Below, one piece after another: positions 1-5,527 of a stretch of DNA of 8,996 nt. The translations under genes were made by a program, and so were the position numbers. Origin of the DNA: Elusimicrobia bacterium RIFCSPLOWO2_12_FULL_59_9 (GTDB lineage: Bacteria; Elusimicrobiota; Elusimicrobia; O2-12-FULL-59-9); assembly GCA_001800185.1 (NCBI GenBank), contig MGUX01000165.1:30060-39055 (forward strand). Direction: 5' to 3'. Within the stretch, counting starts at the first letter, position 1; each line of letters starts with the position of its first letter. The notes under the pieces were generated by a model, which worked only from the letters and a program-made list of their open reading frames with translations, had not been told where the DNA came from and did not search any database.

Positions 1-325
1 TCGCGGTGACGACGGCGCCTATCTCCGGCAGATTATCTTTCCGGAAGGTGGTTTTCCAATAGTCGCCTAAGTCCAGGGGAACGCGGGTCAAGAAAGTGAA
101 CCAACGGGGCCTTTCGTAAAGATAATCCCCGAAGACCTGCCCGCGCGAATTATCCGGAAGCGCGCTGGTTTGAGCATCCTCCACCCCGGAGGCCTCGCCT
201 GAAACCGCCGAAGCGGCGGCTTCGGCGCCGGTTTGGGACGATGCCGGGCCATGAACCAAAAACAAAAAGCAGGCGCAGGCAATGAAGCTGCCGGCCGGTA
301 TTTCTTTGAAAGAATCGTTCTTCAC
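1..325 (-). CDS. Exported protein, probable second PAP2-type phosphatase (N-terminal part, cut by window edge)
   Basis: An open frame on the minus strand runs from a GTG at 325-323 off the window edge, giving about 108 residues. It opens with a signal peptide: a charged start (VKNDSFKE), then a hydrophobic stretch rich in Ala, Cys, Phe and Leu, then a plausible cleavage near GPASSQ. A Ser/Ala/Glu-rich linker follows. From about residue 65 the sequence (RPRWFTFLTRVPLDLGDYW, then TFRKDNLP) has the pattern that often precedes the first membrane helix of PAP2 phosphatases, with Trp, a 'P.DL' turn and 'NLP.IG'. The catalytic motifs lie outside the window, so the family call is inference supported by the neighbouring PAP2 gene. 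The frame starts 6 bases after that gene's TAG, in the same frame, without a visible Shine-Dalgarno, so translational coupling is likely. No in-frame Met is available, which is why GTG was chosen. Confidence 0.6.
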   Translation of the reverse strand, partial: MKNDSFKEIPAGSFIACACFLFLVHGPASSQTGAEAAASAVSGEASGVEDAQTSALPDNSRGQVFGDYLYERPRWFTFLTRVPLDLGDYWKTTFRKDNLPEIGAVVTA

Positions 326-331
326 GCGGGT

Positions 332-1195
332 CTAAAACTTTTGCTGGATATAGAGGCCGTTTCCCGAGGCATAAAGCCTGCGGTTCCAATTTTTGGCTCT
401 CTCCAATTTAGAGAGGCCTTTTCCCATGGCGGTCCCGATCACGGCGCCGGCAATCACGTCGCTGGTCCAATGTTTTTCCTGATAAACCCTGGCAAAACCC
501 ACGGAGGCGGCGGCGCCGTAGGCCAGAATATCCACCCATAGCGAGTCGTAATTATCCGCCACGACCGAGCCCAGCGCGAAGGCGGTCGAAGTATGGCCGG
601 AAGGAAAAGAGGGGCTCGAAGAGTGGCCGAATGGCTTGAAAAAAAATGCGCCGCGATCGTGAGGCCGCGTCCTTCCCGCGGCTGCTTTTAGGGCCATCGT
701 TGGAACGCCGGTCAACACGGCCGCTTCGGCGGCGAGAACGCCGGTCCTCCGCGCCCTTTCGGAGCCGGCCAGCATGCCTGACAAGTAGAACCCGGCTGAG
801 ACCGCCGCGACGCCGGCGCCTTCCCCAAGCTGAGCCACCAAGCCGTGATCACGGCCGAAATTGCCGAATAATTTTCCCAGCGTCCCGCGCCGGTCGCCTT
901 GAACGGCTGAATTGATGTTCCGGTCCTGCAGAAAACTCATTGCCGCCGCGCCCGCGAGCGCGGACATTACCCAAGGACGTTTCTTCCGTGAGGACGCTCC
1001 GGCATCGGCGGAAAAATTAGCGCCGGTCCGGGAGCCGCTTTCCATTCGATCACTCTGCGTGGCGGGAGCTTGAACCGGCGGGAGCGGCAATACCCGGCTT
1101 GGCGCCGCCAGCATCGCGGCAAAGCTCAAAAAAGAAAACCGCTGTAGGCGGGCGGACATCCTGGAGACCGTCGGCCTAAAATGTTTTGGAAGCAT
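332..1195 (-). CDS. PAP2 (type 2 phosphatidic acid phosphatase) family protein, exported
   Basis: This 287-residue protein carries the complete PAP2/acid phosphatase signature. KX6RP is K170 to R177-P178, PSGH is residues 198-201, and RX5HX3D is R236, H242 and D246. The family hydrolyses phosphomonoester or diphosphate bonds on lipids such as phosphatidate, undecaprenyl diphosphate or lipid A, normally on the outer face of the inner membrane; the substrate cannot be read from sequence. The N-terminus is a signal sequence or anchor (about residues 14-37), followed by a Ser/Ala/Gly-rich linker to residue 70 and several hydrophobic segments (about 75-90, 123-142, 152-170, 220-235, 245-258). An alternative start is Met13 at 1159, which gives a more compact signal peptide; neither start has a strong Shine-Dalgarno. 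It is the first gene after the minus-strand promoter at 1263-1235 and is followed 6 bases later by another exported protein. Confidence 0.9.
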   Translation of the reverse strand: MLPKHFRPTVSRMSARLQRFSFLSFAAMLAAPSRVLPLPPVQAPATQSDRMESGSRTGANFSADAGASSRKKRPWVMSALAGAAAMSFLQDRNINSAVQGDRRGTLGKLFGNFGRDHGLVAQLGEGAGVAAVSAGFYLSGMLAGSERARRTGVLAAEAAVLTGVPTMALKAAAGRTRPHDRGAFFFKPFGHSSSPSFPSGHTSTAFALGSVVADNYDSLWVDILAYGAAASVGFARVYQEKHWTSDVIAGAVIGTAMGKGLSKLERAKNWNRRLYASGNGLYIQQKF

Positions 1196-1234
1196 GCTCG
1201 CTCAAATTCCGCCCGCCGTCGCTCGCATATCCAA

Positions 1235-1263
1235 TTTATACCAGGTAATAAAGCCTAATTCAA
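1235..1263 (-). promoter_or_regulatory. Sigma-70-like promoter for the PAP2 pair
   Basis: On the minus strand TTGAAT (1263-1258) is followed after exactly 17 bases by TATAAA (1240-1235). Transcription would begin near 1228, about 33 bases before the ATG at 1195. It lies in the only sizeable non-coding gap of the window and points at the PAP2 gene. Prediction from consensus match only. Confidence 0.6.
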
Positions 1264-1315
1264 GAGCGCGCGGGCGAGCCGAAACCGATGTCATAAAGTT
1301 GTAAAATGTTTCGAT

Positions 1316-1393
1316 GCGCCCGTCCCCGCCTAGATACCGGCGGGGACGGCATCGCGGTGAGATGCGGCGTTCGCGCGAGAGTTGGAATCTATC
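1316..1393. repeat. Structured 78-base repeat, unit 1 (three hairpins)
   Basis: The unit starts with GCGCCCG (1316-1322). Hairpin 1 pairs CCGTCCCCGCC (1320-1330) perfectly with 1339-1349 around loop TAGATACC. Hairpin 2 follows at once: 1350-1356 against 1363-1369, with loop GTGAGA, two G-T wobbles and one mismatch. Hairpin 3 pairs GCGCGAGAG (1373-1381) with CTATCGCGC (1389-1397) with one mismatch, and reaches into unit 2. GTGAGATGCGGCGTTCGCGC (1357-1376) recurs exactly 78 bases later. The 1196-1471 gap contains this array and the minus-strand promoter; I see no gene in it. The strand of any RNA product is undecided. Confidence 0.8.
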
Positions 1394-1471
1394 GCGCCCG
1401 CCCTCGCCTAGGAACCGGCGAGGACGGCGCCGCAGTGAGATGCGGCGTTCGCGCAAAATTCAGTGAATTTT
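1394..1471. repeat. Structured 78-base repeat, unit 2, ending at the tRNA
   Basis: This is the second copy, offset 78 bases from unit 1. Hairpin 1 is 1398-1408 against 1417-1427, with loop TAGGAACC and one C/A mismatch that becomes a G-U pair on the minus strand. Relative to unit 1, a C-G pair is replaced by T-A (1404 with 1421), which is a compensatory change. Hairpin 2 is CGCCGCA (1428-1434) against TGCGGCG (1441-1447), 7 perfect pairs with the same GTGAGA loop. Hairpin 3 begins at 1451 and its right arm overlaps the first bases of the tRNA. The next GCGCCCG, again at +78, is the tRNA acceptor strand itself (1472). Confidence 0.8.
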
Positions 1472-1475
1472 GCGC
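1451..1475. promoter_or_regulatory. Perfect 12+1+12 inverted repeat overlapping the tRNA 5' end
   Basis: GCGCAAAATTCA (1451-1462) and its exact reverse complement TGAATTTTGCGC (1464-1475) flank a single G. The right arm includes tRNA bases 1-4. It is positioned like hairpin 3 of the preceding repeat unit but is longer and perfect. It could act as a processing hairpin, an operator, or simply the end of the repeat element; function is unknown. Confidence 0.6.
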
Positions 1476-1545
1476 CCGTAGCTCAGTTGGTCAGAGCACC
1501 CCGCTCATAACGGGAGGGTCGCAGGTTCAAGTCCTGCCGGGCGCA
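1472..1545 (+). tRNA. tRNA with CAU anticodon, probably elongator tRNA-Met
   Basis: A complete 74-base cloverleaf can be drawn. The acceptor GCGCCCG (1472-1478) pairs with CGGGCGC (1538-1544), with discriminator A1545. The D arm is GCTC/GAGC. The anticodon arm is CCCCG/CGGGA with loop CTCATAA, so the anticodon CAT lies at 1506-1508. The variable loop is GGGTC. The T arm is GCAGG/CCTGC with loop TTCAAGT. It is not the initiator, because it lacks three G-C pairs next to the anticodon and C1 is paired. tRNA-Ile2, with lysidine-modified CAU, is the alternative. The outermost anticodon pair (1499/1515) is a C-A mismatch. CCA is not encoded. Seven T follow at 1548-1554, which may help end transcription. 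Confidence 0.93.
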
Positions 1546-1570
1546 GATTTTTTTAAAGGGGGATGGTTCA

Positions 1571-2278
1571 ATGGATTTGAAGAGTCAAAGCGCGAAACTG
1601 CAAAAATGTCTCGGGCTCAAGATTCCGCCCATCGCCGTCTCCTTCTTGGCCTCGGCGCCGCGCGATATTCCCCGCATCGGCGCCGCGGAGGCGGCCGGCT
1701 GCGCCTATTGGAAGCTGGCGGCGGAGGGGAAAGTTTTCTACACCGAGGCTTCAGACCACTATAACTGTCCGATAGGGGCCTTCACCCACGGGATTGATCT
1801 TGCGCCGGAAACGGCAAAGCAGCTTGAGGGGCTGATGGAGACGATGGTCGGGCTCCAATACATCAAGAAGGAAGATATCCCCTCAATTCCGCATCGGTCT
1901 CAGCCGTTTGGCGCGGCGGTGTACGCGCCTTTGGACAAGGCGCCGCGCGAACCGGATGTCGTCTTGGTGCGCGGCAACGCCGCGCAGATGATGCTCCTGG
2001 CGGAAGCCGCGCAGGCGGCGGGAGCCGCCGGCGGCCGGGTCGCGGCGATGGGCCGCCCCACCTGCGCGGTGCTGCCCGAGGCGATGCAGTCGGCGCAGGC
2101 GGCCGTGAGCTTCGGCTGCGCCGGAAACCGCGTCTACACCGGCGCCGGTGAAAACGAGGCTTACTGCGCTATCCCCGGCTCGAAGCTGGAAGCCGTGGCG
2201 GGGAAGTTGGAAGTCATCCTTAGGGCCAACCGGGAGCTGAAGTCCTTCCATGAAACCCGCCGGGCCGCGCACGCTTGA
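1571..2278 (+). CDS. DUF169 (COG2043) family protein
   Basis: This 235-residue cytoplasmic protein has no signal peptide. It matches the DUF169 pattern along its whole length: an N-terminal LGLKIPPIAVSF segment (14-25), CAYWKLAAEG (44-53), HYNCPIGAFTHG (63-74), EPDVVLVRG (127-135), GRPTCA (161-166), GCAGNRVYTG (182-191) and AIPG (200-203). Several cysteines (44, 66, 165, 183) sit inside these conserved motifs, suggesting a metal, cofactor or redox role. The family's biochemical function is not established, so none is assigned. The start is supported by GGGGG at 1558-1562, 8 bases before the ATG. It begins 25 bases after the tRNA and could share its transcript, as no separate promoter is evident in that short gap. 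It is followed by the promoter for the next gene. Confidence 0.88.
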   Translation: MDLKSQSAKLQKCLGLKIPPIAVSFLASAPRDIPRIGAAEAAGCAYWKLAAEGKVFYTEASDHYNCPIGAFTHGIDLAPETAKQLEGLMETMVGLQYIKKEDIPSIPHRSQPFGAAVYAPLDKAPREPDVVLVRGNAAQMMLLAEAAQAAGAAGGRVAAMGRPTCAVLPEAMQSAQAAVSFGCAGNRVYTGAGENEAYCAIPGSKLEAVAGKLEVILRANRELKSFHETRRAAHA

Positions 2279-2312
2279 AATCCGAAGCGCCCGGGGAATT
2301 TCAAGGTATCCC

Positions 2313-2341
2313 TTGAAAATTTCCTGAACCTGTCTTATACT
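2313..2341 (+). promoter_or_regulatory. Strong sigma-70-like promoter giving a leaderless start for gene A
   Basis: TTGAAA (2313-2318), a 17-base spacer and TATACT (2336-2341) form a near-consensus promoter. Only 6 bases (TTTAGT) separate the -10 box from the ATG at 2348, so the predicted first transcribed base is the A of the start codon. No Shine-Dalgarno precedes the ATG. The -35 box forms part of the right arm of an 8-bp hairpin (2299-2306 with 2311-2318, loop TATC). Confidence 0.65.
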
Positions 2342-2347
2342 TTTAGT

Positions 2348-4417
2348 ATGCGCCCCTCTATTGCGCTGCTTGGGTTGTCGTTTGCCCTGGCATGCTTCGA
2401 ACCCGCCTTCTGCGTCAATCTTCCTCCGGTCGCTTCCGGCGTTGAAGCCAAAGAAATCGCTTGGGGAGACTCCGCGTACTATCATTCCTGGCTGTATCTC
2501 GCCGAGAACGAGCCTGAAATCCGAAAATCCTGGCAGCTTTATAATTCGGAGCAGCAGTTTCAGATCGTCGAGGCCGCGTCGGAAAAAGGCGGCAAGAGAT
2601 GGCGGCAAGTGGATGCGCGCCGCAAAAAGATAGCCGCTTTGTGCGGCGAAAAGGGCGCCAAGGGCGGCGATGGGCCGGTTTCCGGGAATTCCTGCGATTG
2701 GAAGGCCTACTCCAGAGTGACCAATGAGGAGATAGGGGAGATCTCGATGTGGATCGGCAGACAGGAGGCCGAGGACATCCGGTTTAAAAGAGACCGCACT
2801 TTGCGCCTCATGCTCAACTTGAACTCCGGGAAATTGGACGACACGGACCTTTGGTGGGCCCGGAGTTTTTTGCCTCCCAAAGACGCGGGGGAAATCGAGA
2901 GGTTCGCCGCGGAGACGAAATCGGCTCCGGCGCAGTCCGCGCGCTTGAAGGAAATCCAAAAGCAATTTCTGCCGGAGCATTTCGATCCTCGCAAAACATC
3001 GAGCCAGCTCGCCGGCGCTTCCATGGACATCGGCAAGGCCAACCGCCTGTTTGACGGCGCTCTGCGTCCTGCGGCGCCGCCCAAATCCGGCGTGGCGGCG
3101 TCCGGGAACGCGCGCCGCGCCGCGGCCAAAGAGCCTCAAGGCGAAAAAGAGCTGCGGGGCAATCTGATGGCCTCCATACCGTCTCCCGAGCGGCCTCCCG
3201 CCGGAGGCGAAAATCTCAAGGGCGCCGAGGACTTGCTTTTGACCCGCCCGGAGGAAAAGGAATTCAGCGCGAAGTGGAACGGCGCTTTAAAGGAGCGGTT
3301 GAACAAGAACCCCAGGGGAAAAGAGCTTGTGGAATACTTGGGCGGCGATCTTCCGCCGGTGGCCATCTCTAGGGACGCCAAGGAGACGGCGATCGCCACT
3401 TACTCCCCGGGGGCCAGGTACATCGAGCTTAAAGCCTCTTCTCTCTCCGAGGAGATAAGCCACTTCGATCCGGGGGCGAAAATTTCGGAAAACCCACGCC
3501 AACTCAACCGCTATCTCCTCGAACATCCGGAGGTCAGAGCCAAAGTGCTCGACTCCTACGAGGTCACGATGGTGCATGAGCTCGCGCACGCGGCCCAGGA
3601 CCGGGGTTTCAAGACCAGCCATAGCAGGGACTTGCCTCAGCACAACCTTCTGGAGCACGAGCAGCAGGCCAAGGATTACTCTCTCAAATACGCGGTGAAA
3701 AAAATGGAGCGGGACCCCGCTTTTCTGCGTTCGCCGTCGCCGGTGATGGCGGGAGACCGGCGCGATTTGGAGGCCTGCCTGACGGACTACGACCGCTGCA
3801 TGGCGGACGTGGGGACGCGCTACAAAAAGGAGGAGGCCCCGCCGCTCAAGGAGGCCTTGTCCCGTCTGCCTCCGCCGGGGGAGGGGGGCGACAAAAGCCG
3901 GCGCGCCAGGGAGCATTTTCAGGCGCAGCAGAAATATTACGGCGAATTCTTTGAAGATTCCCGCCGCGAGTGGGGAAAGGAAAGCCCTCAAGGGCTTTTG
4001 CTTCTGGCGGAAAGGCAGGAGCCGCGCGAGGCTTTGAAAAGCCTGACGATCGCCCATTCGCGGCTTCCCTCCGCGGACGAGGAAACTCAGCGCCGCTATC
4101 CGGGGACCGCCGACCGGACCTTAAAGGAATATGCCCGCCAAGTCCGGCTGCGCGTCGAGACTCAGAACAACCCGGCAGAGAGCGCCAGGATGCTGCGTGA
4201 ATACGAACAGACAGGCCGAAAATTAGACCGGCCGGTGCGGGACGATTTGGCCGACCTTCGACGCCCGGCCTATACGGAAGCTATCACATGGTCAAAAAAT
4301 ATTTTCATCAACGCGACGGCCTTGGACTCCAAATATGCGATCCAGACGGCTGAAAACGGAGTTTTCTACGCCCGGACATTGGGCGATACCGAGTCGGAAG
4401 AATTCTTCAGGCTTTGA
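2348..4417 (+). CDS. Protein A: exported putative zinc metalloprotease (HExxH), C-terminus altered by duplication
   Basis: I do not recognise a named family for this 689-residue protein. Residues 1-22 are a signal peptide (MRPSIALLGLSFALACFEPAFC). Residues 23 to about 215 form a domain with Trp-Gly-Asp (WGD) near the start and two cysteines (C99, C116) that may form a disulfide. A basic, Ala/Pro-rich linker spans about 225-300. The domain from about 305 to 465 contains GGDLPPVA and then VHELAHAAQ, with H410, E411 and H414 as a zincin HExxH. EHEQQA (436-441) offers E436 or E438 as third zinc ligand, as in gluzincins. The remainder is charged and probably helical. The end is abnormal: a 380-base tandem duplication shifts frame after Arg688, adding Leu and a stop; without it the protein would be 701 residues. 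The start is chosen because it gives the signal peptide, although the mRNA appears leaderless. Protease activity is inferred from the motif only. Protein B downstream is a homologue. Confidence 0.85.
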   Translation: MRPSIALLGLSFALACFEPAFCVNLPPVASGVEAKEIAWGDSAYYHSWLYLAENEPEIRKSWQLYNSEQQFQIVEAASEKGGKRWRQVDARRKKIAALCGEKGAKGGDGPVSGNSCDWKAYSRVTNEEIGEISMWIGRQEAEDIRFKRDRTLRLMLNLNSGKLDDTDLWWARSFLPPKDAGEIERFAAETKSAPAQSARLKEIQKQFLPEHFDPRKTSSQLAGASMDIGKANRLFDGALRPAAPPKSGVAASGNARRAAAKEPQGEKELRGNLMASIPSPERPPAGGENLKGAEDLLLTRPEEKEFSAKWNGALKERLNKNPRGKELVEYLGGDLPPVAISRDAKETAIATYSPGARYIELKASSLSEEISHFDPGAKISENPRQLNRYLLEHPEVRAKVLDSYEVTMVHELAHAAQDRGFKTSHSRDLPQHNLLEHEQQAKDYSLKYAVKKMERDPAFLRSPSPVMAGDRRDLEACLTDYDRCMADVGTRYKKEEAPPLKEALSRLPPPGEGGDKSRRAREHFQAQQKYYGEFFEDSRREWGKESPQGLLLLAERQEPREALKSLTIAHSRLPSADEETQRRYPGTADRTLKEYARQVRLRVETQNNPAESARMLREYEQTGRKLDRPVRDDLADLRRPAYTEAITWSKNIFINATALDSKYAIQTAENGVFYARTLGDTESEEFFRL
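4029..4408 (+). repeat. 380-base perfect tandem duplication, copy 1
   Basis: Reading both copies base by base I found no difference from copy 2. AGGC stands at the start of copy 1 (4029-4032), at the junction (4409-4412) and just after copy 2 (4789-4792), which fits duplication through a 4-base microhomology. The length is not a multiple of three, so translation shifts frame at the junction. Confidence 0.95.
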
Positions 4418-4788
4418 AAAGCCTGACGATCGCCCATTCGCGGCTTCCCTCCGCGGACGAGGAAACTCAGCGCCGCTATCCGGGGACCGCCGACCGGACC
4501 TTAAAGGAATATGCCCGCCAAGTCCGGCTGCGCGTCGAGACTCAGAACAACCCGGCAGAGAGCGCCAGGATGCTGCGTGAATACGAACAGACAGGCCGAA
4601 AATTAGACCGGCCGGTGCGGGACGATTTGGCCGACCTTCGACGCCCGGCCTATACGGAAGCTATCACATGGTCAAAAAATATTTTCATCAACGCGACGGC
4701 CTTGGACTCCAAATATGCGATCCAGACGGCTGAAAACGGAGTTTTCTACGCCCGGACATTGGGCGATACCGAGTCGGAAGAATTCTTC
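4409..4788 (+). repeat. 380-base perfect tandem duplication, copy 2
   Basis: This is an exact second copy of 4029-4408, directly adjoining it. After it, the sequence resumes the ancestral 3' end of gene A (RQKRKYENVGSGR, stop at 4833). The lack of any substitution implies a very recent event or an assembly artefact. Confidence 0.95.
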
Positions 4789-4833
4789 AGGCGGCAAAAA
4801 AGGAAATACGAGAATGTGGGGAGCGGCCGGTAA
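4414..4833 (+). pseudogene. Duplicated 3' remnant of gene A
   Basis: This 139-codon open frame is identical to the C-terminal region of protein A and keeps the original ending RQKRKYENVGSGR that gene A has lost. It has no signal peptide and no HExxH motif. Its first possible start is a TTG at 4414 that overlaps the TGA of gene A as TTGA, an arrangement that could allow re-initiation, but no Shine-Dalgarno is visible. It is best read as debris of the duplication; if translated, it would stay in the cytoplasm. Its 3' end overlaps the preferred start of gene B by 20 bases, which was presumably the A/B junction before the duplication. Confidence 0.75.
4801..4806 (+). promoter_or_regulatory. Ribosome binding site that favours the ATG at 4814 for gene B
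   Basis: AGGAAA, with GGA at 4802-4804, lies 7-9 bases before ATG 4814. The next ATG (4838) has its nearest purine-rich stretch about 14 bases away, which is too far. The site is inside the end of the gene A remnant, so B was probably translationally coupled to A. Confidence 0.5.
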
Positions 4834-5527
4834 ATCCATGGAGTCCGGCGGGAGTTTGAAAGCTCTGGGCTTAACGGCCCTTCTTTTTTTTCCCGTTGCG
4901 GTATTTAGTGAGAATCTCCCTCAGGAAAAGATTGAAATGGAGGTCGAGAAAATTCCATGGGGAGACAAGCGATATGCGGCAGGCGTTTGGCAGCTTCTTT
5001 TGGATGCCCAGTCCAACCTCGAGCTTCACTGGGATCGCTATTCCGCTAGGGAACAGCGATGGCACCTCGAAAGAGCGGAGAAAAAATCGGGGTCGCACCA
5101 AAAGATGCAGAAAGACAGAGTCTGGAAGCGCTTCGGGGAAATAACATCCTTATGCGGCATCCTGCTCAACACCGAAAAGGGTAATGAGATCGAATCCTTG
5201 CAGTCCTGTGATTTGACGCCCGTCATGCAGATCAGGGATGAGGAGATCGAAGAAATAGCCCGTTGGGTGGGCCCTAAAAATGCGGCTTTTGTCGCAAAGA
5301 AAAAGCTGGCCGCCATGACTTTTTTGAACCATCTCCAGACCCGGGCGTTGACGAAATCGGACGTTGGATGGGCTTTCTCGCATCTGCCAAAAAGGCAGGC
5401 TCAGGAAATAATGAGGCTGCAGTTGAGTCGGGATCATCAAAAGCCTCAAAAAAAGGAGCTGACCGCCAATGTCGAGAAGTTTTTTGATGTCCGGAAAAAG
5501 ATCGAATGGTTTCGAGCCGGGATATAA
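4814..5527 (+). CDS. Protein B, N-terminal half (exported; frameshifted homologue of A)
   Basis: This 237-residue frame has a signal peptide. From Met 4838 it reads MESGGSLKALGLTALLFFPV, with likely cleavage before ENLPQ; the start at 4814 adds 8 residues and has the better ribosome site. The mature part aligns with residues 23-235 of protein A. Shared features are the NLP near the mature N-terminus, the IPWGD/IAWGD motif, a Leu-Cys-Gly and a Ser-Cys-Asp that match C99 and C116 of A, 'EEI.EI.RW.G', the 'D..WA.S.LP' segment and FDVRKK/FDPRKT. After RKK the reading frame leaves the homology and stops at 5527, while the homology continues in the -1 frame. The half therefore lacks the HExxH domain. 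It is probably a broken gene, unless programmed frameshifting joins the halves. Confidence 0.75.
   Translation: MWGAAGKSMESGGSLKALGLTALLFFPVAVFSENLPQEKIEMEVEKIPWGDKRYAAGVWQLLLDAQSNLELHWDRYSAREQRWHLERAEKKSGSHQKMQKDRVWKRFGEITSLCGILLNTEKGNEIESLQSCDLTPVMQIRDEEIEEIARWVGPKNAAFVAKKKLAAMTFLNHLQTRALTKSDVGWAFSHLPKRQAQEIMRLQLSRDHQKPQKKELTANVEKFFDVRKKIEWFRAGI
5492..5500 (+). other. Frameshift point in gene B (CGG AAA AAG)
   Basis: Homology to protein A passes from the frame of 4814 to the -1 frame at or just after this run of five A. Restoring one A gives RKKDRMVSSRDIK, which continues the alignment. The sum then is a 660-residue protein, close to A's ancestral 701. AAA AAG also resembles a weak -1 slippery site, although the base before it is G rather than A. 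Confidence 0.65.

Noticed and set aside
332..334. Stop-codon readthrough fusing the two PAP2-like proteins at TAG
   Set aside because: The downstream frame has its own signal peptide, which makes no sense inside a fusion, and nothing near the TAG suggests recoding.
1316..1471. CRISPR array
   Set aside because: There are only two units and no spacer-like variable segments. The conserved parts are long hairpins and the period is 78 bases.
1306..1764. Plus-strand 152-codon and minus-strand 84-codon (1202-1456) frames over the repeats
   Set aside because: They translate the hairpin repeats into Arg/Gly-rich repeats. The plus-strand frame also crosses the tRNA and the real DUF169 start.
2299..2318. 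Rho-independent terminator after the DUF169 gene
   Set aside because: The 8-bp hairpin is AT-rich and followed by only three T. Its right arm is better explained as part of the -35 box of the next promoter.
2348..2420. Lipoprotein signal in protein A (Cys16)
   Set aside because: The bases before it encode Ala-Leu-Ala-Cys, which lacks the Leu/Val/Ile expected three residues before Cys, and the hydrophobic core continues beyond it.
1883..3139. Long minus-strand open frame of 418 codons
   Set aside because: It lies antisense to the DUF169 gene and gene A, both with recognisable motifs or homology. Its product is Arg-rich low-complexity, typical of the antisense of GC-rich genes.
3287..4057. 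Minus-strand open frame of 256 codons
   Set aside because: It is antisense to the HExxH domain of gene A and has no recognisable domain, signal peptide or promoter.
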